Positions 23,693-33,153 are shown, counted from the stretch's first letter. The stretch: 64,000 nucleotides of DNA from CALESS01 sp041741455 (GCA_041741455.1 JBGSJZ010000121.1:1-64000); one strand, 5' to 3'. The notes: a model not told the origin generated them from the letters alone. Numbers and translations: made by a program.

Positions 23693-24736
23693 TTAATCGA
23701 TTTTTTCCAACCGCTTAGTTTGGCGCAATTCTTCAAGGGAACTCACCCCAATCGCAAACATACTGATCTGTAATTGTTTGGCCATTATCCCTGCCAAAGC
23801 GCTCACCTCGTCCAAACCTTTCACTGCCGCTCTGAGGAATCCTCCTGCCACCCCCCCTACAACAGCTCCCAGGGCAATGCATTTAGCAATGTCTATTCCA
23901 TCCCGCAATCCCCCGGACGCAAAAATTTTCACTTCTGGCGCTCCCTGCCTGACCATCTGAATCGACGCTGCCGTAGGAATCCCCCAGTTTAGAAAAGCGC
24001 CGGCTACTTTTCGTTGACCGGGATCCTTCATCCGATACTTTTCTACCTGGGACCAGGAAGTACCCCCGGCTCCAGCCACATCGATCACTTGAACACCAGC
24101 ATTGGCCAGCCTGCGGGCTGTATCGCCAGAAATCCCCCACCCCACTTCCTTGACGATCACTGGAACCTTCAACGCCCGGCAAACTTTTTCGATTTTTCCG
24201 AGCAAACCTTTAAAATTGGTATCTCCCTCTACTTGTAGTGCCTCCTGTAAAGGATTCAGGTGTAGGATGAGTGCATCGGCTTCGATCATATCCACTGCTC
24301 TCTGGCAATCCTCGATCCCAAGTCCACAATTCAGTTGTATGGCACCGAGATTTGCAAACAACAATGTATTCGGTGCATATCTTCGTACTTGAAATGTGGA
24401 ACGCGCTTCTTCCCTTTCCAAAGCTACCCGTTGAGACCCTACCCCCATGGCCATACCAGCCATTTCAGCTGCCTGGGCCAGAGTAGTGTTGATGCGTAAG
24501 GCATCCTCTGTCCCACCCGTCATGGATGAAATCAAGATTGGCAACACCAGCCTCTTGTCAAATAAACTCTGGCTTATATCCACTTCTGCCAGATTCAAAT
24601 CCGGTAGCGCCTCATGAATAAAGTCATACTGATCTAATCCTGTTGAGATACCAGATTGGACATCCTCTTCCAGGTTGATCCGGATATGCTCCGATTTTCT
24701 ATTTTCGATTAATGAATTATTTGGCATACTCACCAT
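23693..24736 (-). CDS. fni: Isopentenyl-diphosphate delta-isomerase, type 2
   Basis: An FMN-dependent isomerase of about 347 residues that interconverts isopentenyl and dimethylallyl diphosphate. Signatures include RKSEHIRINLEED at the N-terminus, SSMTGGTEDALRIN, MGVGSQRVAL, VIVKEVGWGIS and DVAGAGGTSWSQVEKYR. The frame is open to 24805, but homology begins at RKSEHI, so a start at 24736 or 24727 is preferred; the longer version would overlap the divergent glycosidase gene. The next gene makes polyprenyl diphosphates from its product, consistent with one operon. Confidence 0.93.
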   Translation of the reverse strand: MVSMPNNSLIENRKSEHIRINLEEDVQSGISTGLDQYDFIHEALPDLNLAEVDISQSLFDKRLVLPILISSMTGGTEDALRINTTLAQAAEMAGMAMGVGSQRVALEREEARSTFQVRRYAPNTLLFANLGAIQLNCGLGIEDCQRAVDMIEADALILHLNPLQEALQVEGDTNFKGLLGKIEKVCRALKVPVIVKEVGWGISGDTARRLANAGVQVIDVAGAGGTSWSQVEKYRMKDPGQRKVAGAFLNWGIPTAASIQMVRQGAPEVKIFASGGLRDGIDIAKCIALGAVVGGVAGGFLRAAVKGLDEVSALAGIMAKQLQISMFAIGVSSLEELRQTKRLEKID

Positions 24737-24834
24737 AATCCCAAGTATAACCCTTCCGAAATCCATACGCAAATTTTGACCTTCCATGTAAAATGGATTT
24801 ATCAATCCTTCAACATTTTTTCAGGAGATCCCCC

Positions 24835-26157
24835 ATGGCAAGTGATACTCCCTTAGAATTACGGAATCTGGTCATATACGAAATCTATGTTCGCAATCAT
24901 GGTCCAAACGGAACCTTTTCCGATGTGGAAGCTGACTTGGAACGCATCCGATCTATGGGTGTGGATGTAATCTGGTTCATGCCGATTCATCCGATTGGTC
25001 AGAAACATAAAAAAGGCACACTGGGTTGCCCATATTCCATCTCCAATTACCGGGAGATCAACCCGGAATATGGCACCAAAGAGGATTTCGCTAAGTTAAT
25101 TGCTAAAGCCCATACTCTCGGATTAAGAGTCATGATCGATGTTGTTTACAATCACACCGCCCATGACTCTAAATTGGTTTTAGAGCACCCTGATTGGTAT
25201 CACCAGGATGAAAACGGTAACCCAGTCACCACCGTTCCAGACTGGAGTGATGTCATCGATCTCAAACACCCCAACTCTGGTATATCAGCTTACTTGATCG
25301 AGACTCTGCAGCAATGGGCTGCTTTTGGAATCGATGGATTCCGTTGTGATGTCGCCTCCCTGCTTCCACAAGATTTTTGGCTGGCAGCTCGTAAAGCAGT
25401 TAGCCAGGTGAAACCAGGTGTTATCTGGCTGGCCGAATCAGTTCATGCAAATTGGGTGGCCGTCCGTCGGGCAAACAACCTTTCCGGGATTTCTGATGCG
25501 GAGCTATATGCGGCTTTTGACCTGACCTACGATTACGACATCTGGTCTCTCTGGAAACGGGCCGTTGAAGGTGAAATACCTGTCAACCGTTATTTGGAAA
25601 TCCTGCGTTTCCAGGATTGCATCTATCCCAGTCAATATATTAAGATGCGCTGTGTCGAAAACCACGATAAGCCGAGGATCATGGCTAGTGCGCCATCACC
25701 AGATCAAGCGCTTGCCTGGACAGCATTTCAAGCGTTTAACAAAGGAGCCTTCCTTGTGTATGCTGGACAGGAATCTGCAGATGATCACACTCCTTCCTTA
25801 TTTGATATAGACAAGATTAGGTGGCGAAATTATTCACTTCAATCATTCATCACCAGGCTGGCATTGCTTAAAAAACATCCAGCGCTACAGAAAGGCCAAC
25901 TTGTTTTTCTTCATGGCACACCGGCCATCCAGGCGGTCTGGCATTTACCCGGGGACAGTCTGTATGGAATTTTCAATGTCGAAGGCGCCGCCAACCCAAT
26001 TGAAGTTTATGTAGAGGATGGAAACTATCTTGATTTGCTCAGTCAGGTAGTCGTAAAAGTAAATGATGGGAAAATCAACTTACCGAATACAGCTTATATA
26101 CTGGAGAATGCAGAACCAACCCGACTAAACCCAGTTTTCTCTCCGCTTCTGGACTAA
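24835..26157 (+). CDS. GH13-family alpha-glucosidase/amylase-like hydrolase
   Basis: A TIM-barrel glycoside hydrolase of about 440 residues. The four GH13 regions are seen: DVVYNHT, GFRCDVAS (nucleophile Asp), VIWLAES (acid/base Glu) and VENHDKPR (transition-state Asp). It hydrolyses or transfers alpha-glucosidic bonds; the exact substrate (maltodextrin, trehalose or similar) is not readable. There is no signal peptide, so it is probably cytoplasmic. The ATG at 24835 is chosen because AGGAG lies 7 bases upstream and homology starts immediately after; an in-frame ATG at 24793 has no SD. It is transcribed divergently from fni. Confidence 0.88.
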   Translation: MASDTPLELRNLVIYEIYVRNHGPNGTFSDVEADLERIRSMGVDVIWFMPIHPIGQKHKKGTLGCPYSISNYREINPEYGTKEDFAKLIAKAHTLGLRVMIDVVYNHTAHDSKLVLEHPDWYHQDENGNPVTTVPDWSDVIDLKHPNSGISAYLIETLQQWAAFGIDGFRCDVASLLPQDFWLAARKAVSQVKPGVIWLAESVHANWVAVRRANNLSGISDAELYAAFDLTYDYDIWSLWKRAVEGEIPVNRYLEILRFQDCIYPSQYIKMRCVENHDKPRIMASAPSPDQALAWTAFQAFNKGAFLVYAGQESADDHTPSLFDIDKIRWRNYSLQSFITRLALLKKHPALQKGQLVFLHGTPAIQAVWHLPGDSLYGIFNVEGAANPIEVYVEDGNYLDLLSQVVVKVNDGKINLPNTAYILENAEPTRLNPVFSPLLD

Positions 26158-26170
26158 ACTCCCCCATCCA

Positions 26171-26225
26171 TGAACACCAGAAATCCATCAGGCCGCCCTA
26201 GTAGTCCCGGCAGCCTGATGGTTCA
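26171..26225. terminator. Hairpin between two convergent genes
   Basis: CCATCAGGC (26185-26193) pairs perfectly with GCCTGATGG (26213-26221), and outer bases TGAAC/GTTCA extend the stem after an asymmetric bulge. There is no run of Ts on either side. It lies between the stops of the glycosidase and the dihydrouridine synthase genes and probably ends or protects both transcripts. Confidence 0.5.
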
Positions 26226-26229
26226 TCAG

Positions 26230-27198
26230 TTAGCCCTTACCAATTTCCTCAAAAATTAACTGGCTGATCACGAAAAATTCATCCGCATTCACAACACTCA
26301 ACATTTGCTCTCGTAAGGTTCGCGGATAATGATACGGCGCCAGGTAACGCACTGCATATTTCCGGAACAATACAACCCCATAATTACCATAAAATTCAAC
26401 CAGGTAAGAGAGATGGTGGTCAAACGTTTCTTTCACTTGTTCTAACAGAACCTCGGAGCGGTCCATGCGAGCAAGTAGCCAGGGATTAACCGTAGCCGCC
26501 CTTCCGATCATCACGCCATCGCACTTCGTCTCTTGTTTCATTCGTTCGATATCAGAAACATTTCGAACATCCCCATTTCCGATAATTGGGATGGAGATCG
26601 CCTCTTTGATCCGGGTAATTGCTGTCCAATCCGCCTGGCCGCGATACCCCTGCATCTTTGTTCGGGCATGCACAGCCAACATTTTTCCACCGTTTTCTTC
26701 AATTGCATGCGCAACTTCCAGATAATTTTGGCTATCCGCATCCCAACCCAGTCGTATCTTTGCAGTCACTGGGATATCCAGGGATTCGGATAGCATCCGC
26801 ATGATTTGGCCAATCTTTTCAGGTTTTCGCAACAATCCAGCTCCTGCCCCCCGGTTGGAGATGGAATGCACTGAGCATCCCATATTAATGTCGATCACAT
26901 CTGGATTCTTCGACTGTAAAATCAGGGCTGCTTGCAGCAATCGTTCTGGTGAATGATCATAAATCTGGTAAACAAGCGGTCTTTCCATTTCAGAAAACTG
27001 CAATCGTTGTTCCAGTTTTGGATGTGGATGAAATACTTCCCCGGCATTAATAAACTCAGTGTAGCTCAAGGCACTGCCTAATTCACGCGCCAGGCGACGG
27101 AATGGCATATCAGAATAGCCATCCATCGGAGCCAGGATCAAATCCCCATAAATTGGCAACTTACCGATAAAAAATGAGGGTTCTATCCCTTTCAACAT
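26230..27198 (-). CDS. tRNA-dihydrouridine synthase
   Basis: A 322-residue FMN-dependent TIM-barrel enzyme that reduces uridine to dihydrouridine in tRNA D-loops. The N-terminus has LAPMDGYSDMPFRRLARELG. The catalytic Cys lies in DINMGCSVHSISNRGAGAGL, where the usual GCP is GCS. PVTAKIRLGWD and GNGDVRN are further family motifs. The subfamily (DusA, B or C) cannot be assigned safely. Its start overlaps the stop of the upstream AhpD-like gene by one base, so the two are translationally coupled. Confidence 0.9.
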   Translation of the reverse strand: MLKGIEPSFFIGKLPIYGDLILAPMDGYSDMPFRRLARELGSALSYTEFINAGEVFHPHPKLEQRLQFSEMERPLVYQIYDHSPERLLQAALILQSKNPDVIDINMGCSVHSISNRGAGAGLLRKPEKIGQIMRMLSESLDIPVTAKIRLGWDADSQNYLEVAHAIEENGGKMLAVHARTKMQGYRGQADWTAITRIKEAISIPIIGNGDVRNVSDIERMKQETKCDGVMIGRAATVNPWLLARMDRSEVLLEQVKETFDHHLSYLVEFYGNYGVVLFRKYAVRYLAPYHYPRTLREQMLSVVNADEFFVISQLIFEEIGKG

Positions 27199-27557
27199 TA
27201 TTCCTGTAATTTTTCTGACTTTCTACATATATCCAGGGTTTCAACAGCATGTCTTAAATGGGGAATCACAATACTTCCCCCAACCACCAGGCTTACATTG
27301 AATGCTTCATAAAGCTCTTCATTGCTCCAATCATTACGGACACACTGGATGATATGGTAATCGATGCAATCATTGCATCGTAATACCATGGATGCAACCA
27401 GCCCGAGTAATTCCTTTTGCTTTGCAGATAATGCTCCATCTTTGTATGCCATCGTATCTAGATTGAAAAACCGTTTTATCCCGGTATGCTCAATTTCCAA
27501 AATACGCTGGTTCATCTGTTCCCGGTAGGCATTAAATTCATCCAGTCGATCTGTCAC
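27198..27557 (-). CDS. AhpD/carboxymuconolactone decarboxylase-family protein
   Basis: A 119-residue all-helical protein with the AhpD-type motif CNDCIDYH, i.e. a CxxC pair followed by His, typical of alkylhydroperoxidase-like members. The sequence around ALSAKQKELLGLVASM matches the family core. It may reduce peroxides or act in thiol exchange; the substrate is unknown. It starts with GTG, 8 bases after AAGGAG. It is the first gene of a short two-gene unit with the dihydrouridine synthase and is divergent from rel. Confidence 0.85.
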   Translation of the reverse strand: MTDRLDEFNAYREQMNQRILEIEHTGIKRFFNLDTMAYKDGALSAKQKELLGLVASMVLRCNDCIDYHIIQCVRNDWSNEELYEAFNVSLVVGGSIVIPHLRHAVETLDICRKSEKLQE

Positions 27558-27617
27558 AGAAAATCTCCTTATTAAAATTCAGCTTGATTTTATCATCTTT
27601 CGAGTTGTTTAAAACTC

Positions 27618-27646
27618 TTGCTGATACCGCCTGAGCACTGTATACT
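27618..27646 (+). promoter_or_regulatory. Promoter of rel
   Basis: A -35 TTGCTG (27618-27623) and -10 TATACT (27641-27646) are separated by 17 bases, giving a leader of about 33 bases before the ATG at 27686, which has AAGGA as its SD. Confidence 0.55.
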
Positions 27647-27685
27647 ATCGACACAAATTATGCTTCCCTACCTGCAAGGAATCAC

Positions 27686-29887
27686 ATGTTTATTGATACG
27701 CTGATTGATTCCCTCCCCGACATCTACAACCTGGTTGATCGTGAACTCATCATGCGCGCATACCGGTTTGCAGAGGCTGCCCATTCAACCCAGAAAAGGG
27801 CTTCGGGAGAACCATATATCACACATTGTGTTGCAGTAGCCTCCATTCTAGCGGATATGCGTGTTCCTCCCGTGGTGGTTATTGCCGGTTTGCTACACGA
27901 TACTGTTGAAGACACCTCCGTCACCTTGAATGATATCCGCGCCGAATTCGGAGAAGAAACTGCTCGCCTGGTGGACGGGGTTACCAAGCTCACTAATCTT
28001 CCTAGGGTTTCCCGAGCAGACCAGCATGCCGAAAATGGAATTGCAGAGGATGTTGAAGAGCCTTTGCCCGAACCTCAGGAGCGCACCCGGCGCAGGGATT
28101 TGCGGAATGAAACTCTGCGTAAAACCTTTTTGGCAATGGGTGAAGATATCCGGGTTGTGTTGATAAAACTGGCAGATCGTCTCCACAACATGCGTACCTT
28201 GGGATTCATGCCTGAGAATAAGCGGATTCGAATTGCCCAGGAAACACTGGATATCTTTGCTCCCCTTGCCAACCGCCTGGGTATCTGGCGCATGAAATGG
28301 GAATTGGAAGACCTCGGCTTTCGTTACACTAATCCAGAAAAATACAAAGAAATCGCTGAGAACCTTGCAGAGCGCCGGGTGGATCGCGAATCCCAAGTTG
28401 AAAACATCATTATAAAAGTGAAAAGTATTTTGGAAAAAGCGGGGATCACTTCAGAAATCAGCGGACGACCCAAGCATATCTACTCCATTTATAAAAAAAT
28501 GGTAGAAAAAGGCCGTCCCTTCGATTTGGTACGAGATTTAAGGGCTATTCGGCTGATCGTCAAAGATGTACCCGCCTGTTATGCCTCCCTTGGCATCATC
28601 CATACCCACTGGCGTCCAATTCCTCATGAATTTGATGATTACATCGCTGCACCAAAAGACAACTTCTATCAATCTCTGCATACTGCAGTGATTTACGATG
28701 ACGGAAAATCTCTTGAAGTCCAAATCCGCACCCCGGAAATGCATCAGAATGCTGAATATGGTATCGCAGCCCACTGGCTTTACAAAGAAAAAGGCAAGCG
28801 GGACGATGTTTATGATCAGCGCATTAACTGGCTGCGTAGATTGATGGAATGGCGCCAGGATGTGCAGGACGCTCAGGAATTTGTCGATGGCATGAAGACC
28901 GATGTTTTTGAGGATCGGGTTTATGTTTTTACACCTCGTGGCGATATCATCGATCTTCCGGCTGGTTCCACCCCGATAGACTTTGCCTATCATGTCCATA
29001 CCGAAATCGGCCATCGTTGCCGCGGCGCCAAGATCAACGGTAAATTGGTCACCCTTGAATTCGAACTTCACACTGGAGACCAGGTGGAGATTCTGACTGC
29101 CAAACAAGGCGGTCCCAGCCGGGATTGGCTTAATCTAAACCTGGGCTTGGTGAAAACTCAACGAGCACGCAGTAAGATCCAGGCTTGGTTCAAGCGCCAG
29201 GATCGTGAGCAAAATCTGGAACAAGGCAAGGCGATGTTGGAACGCGAACTTCGTCGCCTCGGTCTGATGGATTTTGACCTCGAAAACCTTGCTCAATGTT
29301 TTGACCAGAGAAGTGTTGAGGATTTATACGCTTCTCTTGGCTGCGGCGATATATCACTCAATCGAATTATCAACCGTCTCAGTGAAATCAATAAATCCCC
29401 CGATCCCTTGTTGGAGGTAAAACCTCCATCGGACATTAAAGATAACGGCACAGCCATTACCGTTGTTGGATTGAAAGGCATTCTTACTTCGCTGGCACGT
29501 TGTTGTAACCCGGCACCCGGTGACGAAATTGTCGGCTACATTACCCGCGGCCGTGGGGCTACCATCCACCGCAGAGATTGCCCGAACATCTTGCGGTTGC
29601 GTGAAGGCGAACGGATTGTAAAAGTCAGTTGGGGTGAACCTCATCGCACCTTCCCAGTCGCGATTCAAATTCGCGCCTACGACCGTCAAGGCTTGATGAA
29701 TGATATCTCAGGTATTTTAAACAACGAAAGCATAAACCTGGTTGATATCAACCTAAAATTCTCGCATAACCAGGCGGTCATTAATTTGGTTTTGGAAGTA
29801 GGAAATATCGCCCAGCTTAGCCGAACGCTCACTCGAATTGAAAACCTGCCCAATGTTGTTGAAGCAAACCGGCTCAGACCCGGATAA
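27686..29887 (+). CDS. rel: Bifunctional (p)ppGpp synthetase/hydrolase (RelA/SpoT family)
   Basis: A 733-residue Rel protein that makes and degrades the alarmones ppGpp and pppGpp. The hydrolase domain (residues about 25-190) keeps the HD motif (HCVAVAS, GLLHDTVEDT). The synthetase domain (about 230-350) has RDLRAIRLIV and YQSLHTAV. A TGS domain (about 400-460, VYVFTPRGDIIDLPAG), a zinc-finger/CC region with RCCNPAPGDEIVGY and a C-terminal ACT domain follow. The synthetase loop reads EFDDYIAAPK; the EXDD form is usual in RelA synthetases, while bifunctional enzymes usually have RXKD. moeA follows 9 bases later. Confidence 0.95.
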   Translation: MFIDTLIDSLPDIYNLVDRELIMRAYRFAEAAHSTQKRASGEPYITHCVAVASILADMRVPPVVVIAGLLHDTVEDTSVTLNDIRAEFGEETARLVDGVTKLTNLPRVSRADQHAENGIAEDVEEPLPEPQERTRRRDLRNETLRKTFLAMGEDIRVVLIKLADRLHNMRTLGFMPENKRIRIAQETLDIFAPLANRLGIWRMKWELEDLGFRYTNPEKYKEIAENLAERRVDRESQVENIIIKVKSILEKAGITSEISGRPKHIYSIYKKMVEKGRPFDLVRDLRAIRLIVKDVPACYASLGIIHTHWRPIPHEFDDYIAAPKDNFYQSLHTAVIYDDGKSLEVQIRTPEMHQNAEYGIAAHWLYKEKGKRDDVYDQRINWLRRLMEWRQDVQDAQEFVDGMKTDVFEDRVYVFTPRGDIIDLPAGSTPIDFAYHVHTEIGHRCRGAKINGKLVTLEFELHTGDQVEILTAKQGGPSRDWLNLNLGLVKTQRARSKIQAWFKRQDREQNLEQGKAMLERELRRLGLMDFDLENLAQCFDQRSVEDLYASLGCGDISLNRIINRLSEINKSPDPLLEVKPPSDIKDNGTAITVVGLKGILTSLARCCNPAPGDEIVGYITRGRGATIHRRDCPNILRLREGERIVKVSWGEPHRTFPVAIQIRAYDRQGLMNDISGILNNESINLVDINLKFSHNQAVINLVLEVGNIAQLSRTLTRIENLPNVVEANRLRPG

Positions 29888-29896
29888 AGGGGGGAT

Positions 29897-31138
29897 TTGT
29901 CAGATCTGCTTTCAGTAGAAGGTGCACGGAGAATCATCCTGCAATCTTTCCACCCAGTCGAGTCGACTGAGGTTGCGCTTGAAGATGCTGGTGGTTTGGT
30001 ATTGGCGCGCAATATTTTTTCTCCTCATAATTTCCCCGCCTATGTGAACTCCAGTATGGATGGCTTTGCCGTTCTTGCAGTTGACTTACTCAAAGCCAAA
30101 CAGGATCATCCCATCCAATTAGAGGTAATAGAAGATATTCCTGCAGGCGCCATTCCCTCCAGGGAAATCCGTTCCGGCCAGGCGTCGCGCATCATGACTG
30201 GCGCCATGCTGCCAGCCGGGGCAGATAGTGTAATTCCGGTAGAATTAACCCATGAAGTCCCTGGATCACCTTTTGTCCTTTGTTATTCCCCAGTCCACTT
30301 AGGTGAAAACATCCGCCCTATCGGTCAGGATTTTGCTTTCGGCGATCAAATTCTCTCTGCAGGAACCCAGCTTTTCCCGCATCATCTTGGACTTCTGGCG
30401 TCAATTGGTCTGGGGATGATTCCGGTTTTCCGCCGGCCCAAAATAGCCTTGTTAACCACCGGCGATGAATTAGTCCCGGTCGGTGCGGATCTGGAGCCTG
30501 GAAAAATTGTTGACTCAAACAATATTATTATCTCCTCCTTGATCAAGCTCTCGGGTGGCACTGTATTCAATCTCGGGATTGCACGTGACGATGAAGCAGA
30601 AATACGATTTCTTCTGAATCAGGCCATTGAAGCAGAAGTCGATGCTATAATATCTTCCGCCGGTGTAAGTGTTGGGAATTATGATTATGTAAAAAGAATT
30701 GTGTCGGAAAAGGGCAATATTGATTTTTGGCGGGTCAACATTCGGCCTGGCAAGCCCATTGCATTTGGAAGTTATGCCAATATCCCTTTTTTTGGCCTTC
30801 CCGGCAATCCTGTTTCATCCTACGTTACGTTTCTAATTTTCGTCAAACCCGCAATTGAAAATCTTTTAGGTATAGAGCAACCTCAAGCCCAAAAGCTCTC
30901 CGCAATCCTGACTGAATCCGCTGTATCAGACGGCCGGGAAAGCTACTTAAGAGCTAAGGCTACGCTAATATCCTCCGGTGAAATTCATGTCAAATTATCT
31001 GAATCCCACCAAGGATCAGGCAATTTGTTTGGTTTGGTGGATGCAAACGCTTTACTGATTGTTCCTTCTGGAGTAAAATCGCTGCCAATTGGTGCACAAG
31101 TGAAAATAATACTAATTGGTGACTTAAGAGATGAATAA
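29897..31138 (+). CDS. moeA: Molybdopterin molybdenumtransferase
   Basis: A 413-residue MoeA protein that inserts molybdate into adenylylated molybdopterin. Motifs are NSSMDGFAV, MTGAMLPAGADSVIPVE, ALLTTGDELV, SSAGVSVGNYDYV and FFGLPGNPVSSYVTF, covering MoeA domains I-IV. The start is TTG at 29897, directly after a GGGGGG-rich SD; no ATG fits. It sits between rel and a VKOR gene that overlaps its end by 8 bases. No other molybdenum cofactor genes are in the window, so this may be a partly scattered pathway. Length is normal. Confidence 0.92.
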   Translation: MSDLLSVEGARRIILQSFHPVESTEVALEDAGGLVLARNIFSPHNFPAYVNSSMDGFAVLAVDLLKAKQDHPIQLEVIEDIPAGAIPSREIRSGQASRIMTGAMLPAGADSVIPVELTHEVPGSPFVLCYSPVHLGENIRPIGQDFAFGDQILSAGTQLFPHHLGLLASIGLGMIPVFRRPKIALLTTGDELVPVGADLEPGKIVDSNNIIISSLIKLSGGTVFNLGIARDDEAEIRFLLNQAIEAEVDAIISSAGVSVGNYDYVKRIVSEKGNIDFWRVNIRPGKPIAFGSYANIPFFGLPGNPVSSYVTFLIFVKPAIENLLGIEQPQAQKLSAILTESAVSDGRESYLRAKATLISSGEIHVKLSESHQGSGNLFGLVDANALLIVPSGVKSLPIGAQVKIILIGDLRDE

Positions 31139-31556
31139 GCCCAAACTTGCAAGTGTGGTTATTGCAAGCTTAGGTTTTCTGGATGCACTTTACCTGTTGA
31201 TGATCAAACTGACCCAAGAACCTGCGTTTTGTATCCAGGGAATTGGTGATTGTTGGTCTGTAAATACCAGTAAATATTCTGAAATAATCGGAATTCCGGT
31301 TTCTCTCCTTGGAGCTGGAGCTTACCTGGCCATTATCTTAATCCAGGTTTCTACGGAGAAAACAAATTTTCTTCAAAAGTATGGTCCATTGTCGTTTTTT
31401 GGAATATCATTGACCGGAACAATTTATTCAGCCTTTCTTACATATCTTGAAATCTGGGTGATCCGAGCAATATGCCCTTTCTGCGTAATTTCTGCTCTTT
31501 TTATGTTAATTCTCCTGCTATTATCCATACAAAATCTCAGAAAAGATTTCGATTGA
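31131..31556 (+). CDS. Vitamin K epoxide reductase (VKOR) family protein
   Basis: A 141-residue membrane protein with four hydrophobic helices. The CxxC redox centre is CPFC near residue 116, and the loop Cys pair lies in FCIQGIGDCWSVNTS (with the conserved Ser/Thr after it). Bacterial VKORs reoxidise disulfide-forming proteins with quinone as acceptor, replacing DsbB. No DsbA-like partner is fused or adjacent. The ATG lies inside the end of moeA, so translation is coupled. It is followed by a small Cys-containing protein. Confidence 0.88.
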   Translation: MNKPKLASVVIASLGFLDALYLLMIKLTQEPAFCIQGIGDCWSVNTSKYSEIIGIPVSLLGAGAYLAIILIQVSTEKTNFLQKYGPLSFFGISLTGTIYSAFLTYLEIWVIRAICPFCVISALFMLILLLLSIQNLRKDFD

Positions 31557-31578
31557 AATTGAAAAACTAGGAGGAAAT

Positions 31579-31812
31579 ATGCCAAAAATTCGTTGCCATT
31601 ACATTGATTGCGCTTTTCTTGACGAAGGTTATTGTAGCGCTGCTCTCATTGAACTTGATTCTGATTCTGGTTGTGTTACTTATAAACCCAACGCAGAAAC
31701 TCCAGTCGAGGATGATTGGGATGAAGAGGAACTGGAGGAAGAAGAATGGGAAGAATTGGAAGATGAAAACGAAGAGGATGACGATATTTGGTCAGATGAA
31801 GAAGAAGGCTAA
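31579..31812 (+). CDS. Small acidic protein with N-terminal Cys cluster, function unknown
   Basis: A 77-residue protein. The first 35 residues hold four cysteines (CHYIDC, YCSAAL, GCVTY), suggesting a metal site or disulfides. The last 35 residues are almost entirely Glu/Asp/Trp. A strong SD (AGGAGG) lies 7 bases before the ATG, and an intrinsic terminator follows, so the gene is real and translated. It follows VKOR by 22 bases. The family is not recognised; the acidic tail might bind basic partners or metal ions, but that is speculation. Confidence 0.75.
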   Translation: MPKIRCHYIDCAFLDEGYCSAALIELDSDSGCVTYKPNAETPVEDDWDEEELEEEEWEELEDENEEDDDIWSDEEEG

Positions 31813-31853
31813 CCGAACAGCCTGGTAACCCATCCGAATACACACAATCCCTC

Positions 31854-31886
31854 AAACCCCGGAGGATCTGTCCGGGGTTTCGTTTT
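31854..31886 (+). terminator. Rho-independent terminator
   Basis: AAACCCCGG (31854-31862) pairs perfectly with CCGGGGTTT (31872-31880), followed by CGTTTT. It ends the rel-moeA-VKOR-small-protein transcript just before the MFS gene; the SD of that gene follows immediately. Confidence 0.85.
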
Positions 31887-31896
31887 CCAGGAAGTT

Positions 31897-33147
31897 ATGA
31901 AAATCTCAGATCGTCAAAACCTGAAATGGAATTACATCGTCAACCTTTTGGATGGCGGTTTCTTCGGCATGGCATTTGGCTTTGTTTCCATTTCAACAAT
32001 CCTACCTCTGTTTGTCTCCACCTTGACCGATTCAAAATTACTGATCGGTTTGATACCTGCCATCCATAATATGGGGTGGCAATTACCTCAGCTTCTGATG
32101 GCCCGTAAAGTTTCATCCCTGAAACGATTTAAGCCTTTTGTAGTCAGCATGACCATTCAGGAACGTATTCCATTCTTCTTCCTGGGACTGATGGCATGGT
32201 TCCTACCAGGAGCTTCCAAAGAATTGCGTCTGGTTATTACTTTTATTTTATTAATCTGGCAAGGATTGGGTGGTGGTTTGGCCGCCAACGCCTGGCAGAA
32301 TATGATCGGTAAACTTTTCCCCTCCGATTATCGTGGCGCCTTTTTTGGTTTTCAATCCGCAGCCGCCAATTTCATGGCTGCTATTTCAGCTATTGCTGCA
32401 GGCGTTATTCTTGAAAAAATCACATACCCACTGGATTTTACCATTCTGTTTTTTGCAGCTGTCATCTGTTTTGGCTTCTCCTGGTATTTCCTCAATAAGA
32501 CCCGTGAACCAGATGACAATCCGATCAGTGAGGAAATAGCACCAACCCCATTGTGGCATACCATTGTGCGAATCCTGAAAGCGGATGCTTCTTTCCGCTG
32601 GTTTCTTATATGTCGTTCGATGCTTCAATTTGGCTTCATGGCATCTGCTTTTTACACAGTGTATGCAGTCCGGGTCCATAATGTAAGCGAAACCACTGCC
32701 GGGGTTTTGGCCAGTGTGTTGATGATCACTCAAACCATCGCCAATCCACTACTGGGTTGGTTGGGAGATCGCTGGAGCCGAAAATGGCTATTAGTCCTGG
32801 GGGCAATTGCCTGTTTCCTGAGCTGCATTTTAGCCTGGCTTGCCCCTTCAGTCAGTTTATTCTTTGTAGTAATTATTCTCATCGGCCTGGCCAACACTAC
32901 ATATTGGACCGTTGGTCTGGCTTTTACCCTTGATTTCGGTTTAGAAGACCAACGTGCCACCTATGTCGGTCTGGCAAACTCTCTGATCGCGCCTGCTACC
33001 ATCATTGCTCCAATCTTAGGTGGTTGGTTGGTGGATATCTCAAACTATTCCACCACATTTATCGTCGCGGCTGCAGCCTCACTTCTCACAGCCATTGCCT
33101 ACCTGGTGTTTGTTCGGGATCCTCAGAAAGTTGCAATTACCAGTTAA
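31897..33147 (+). CDS. MFS transporter
   Basis: A 416-residue protein with about 12 membrane helices and the MFS layout of two six-helix halves. The conserved loop between helices is seen in WLGDRWSRKWLLVLG, typical of the MFS motif A. The C-terminus (AYLVFVRDPQ) is short. The substrate is unknown. CAGGAAG precedes the ATG. Upstream and downstream terminators make it a single-gene unit. Confidence 0.85.
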   Translation: MKISDRQNLKWNYIVNLLDGGFFGMAFGFVSISTILPLFVSTLTDSKLLIGLIPAIHNMGWQLPQLLMARKVSSLKRFKPFVVSMTIQERIPFFFLGLMAWFLPGASKELRLVITFILLIWQGLGGGLAANAWQNMIGKLFPSDYRGAFFGFQSAAANFMAAISAIAAGVILEKITYPLDFTILFFAAVICFGFSWYFLNKTREPDDNPISEEIAPTPLWHTIVRILKADASFRWFLICRSMLQFGFMASAFYTVYAVRVHNVSETTAGVLASVLMITQTIANPLLGWLGDRWSRKWLLVLGAIACFLSCILAWLAPSVSLFFVVIILIGLANTTYWTVGLAFTLDFGLEDQRATYVGLANSLIAPATIIAPILGGWLVDISNYSTTFIVAAAASLLTAIAYLVFVRDPQKVAITS

Positions 33148-33153
33148 AAAACT

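Noticed and set aside
29888..29896. Riboswitch for molybdenum cofactor upstream of moeA
   Set aside because: Only nine bases separate rel and moeA and no such structure can fit.
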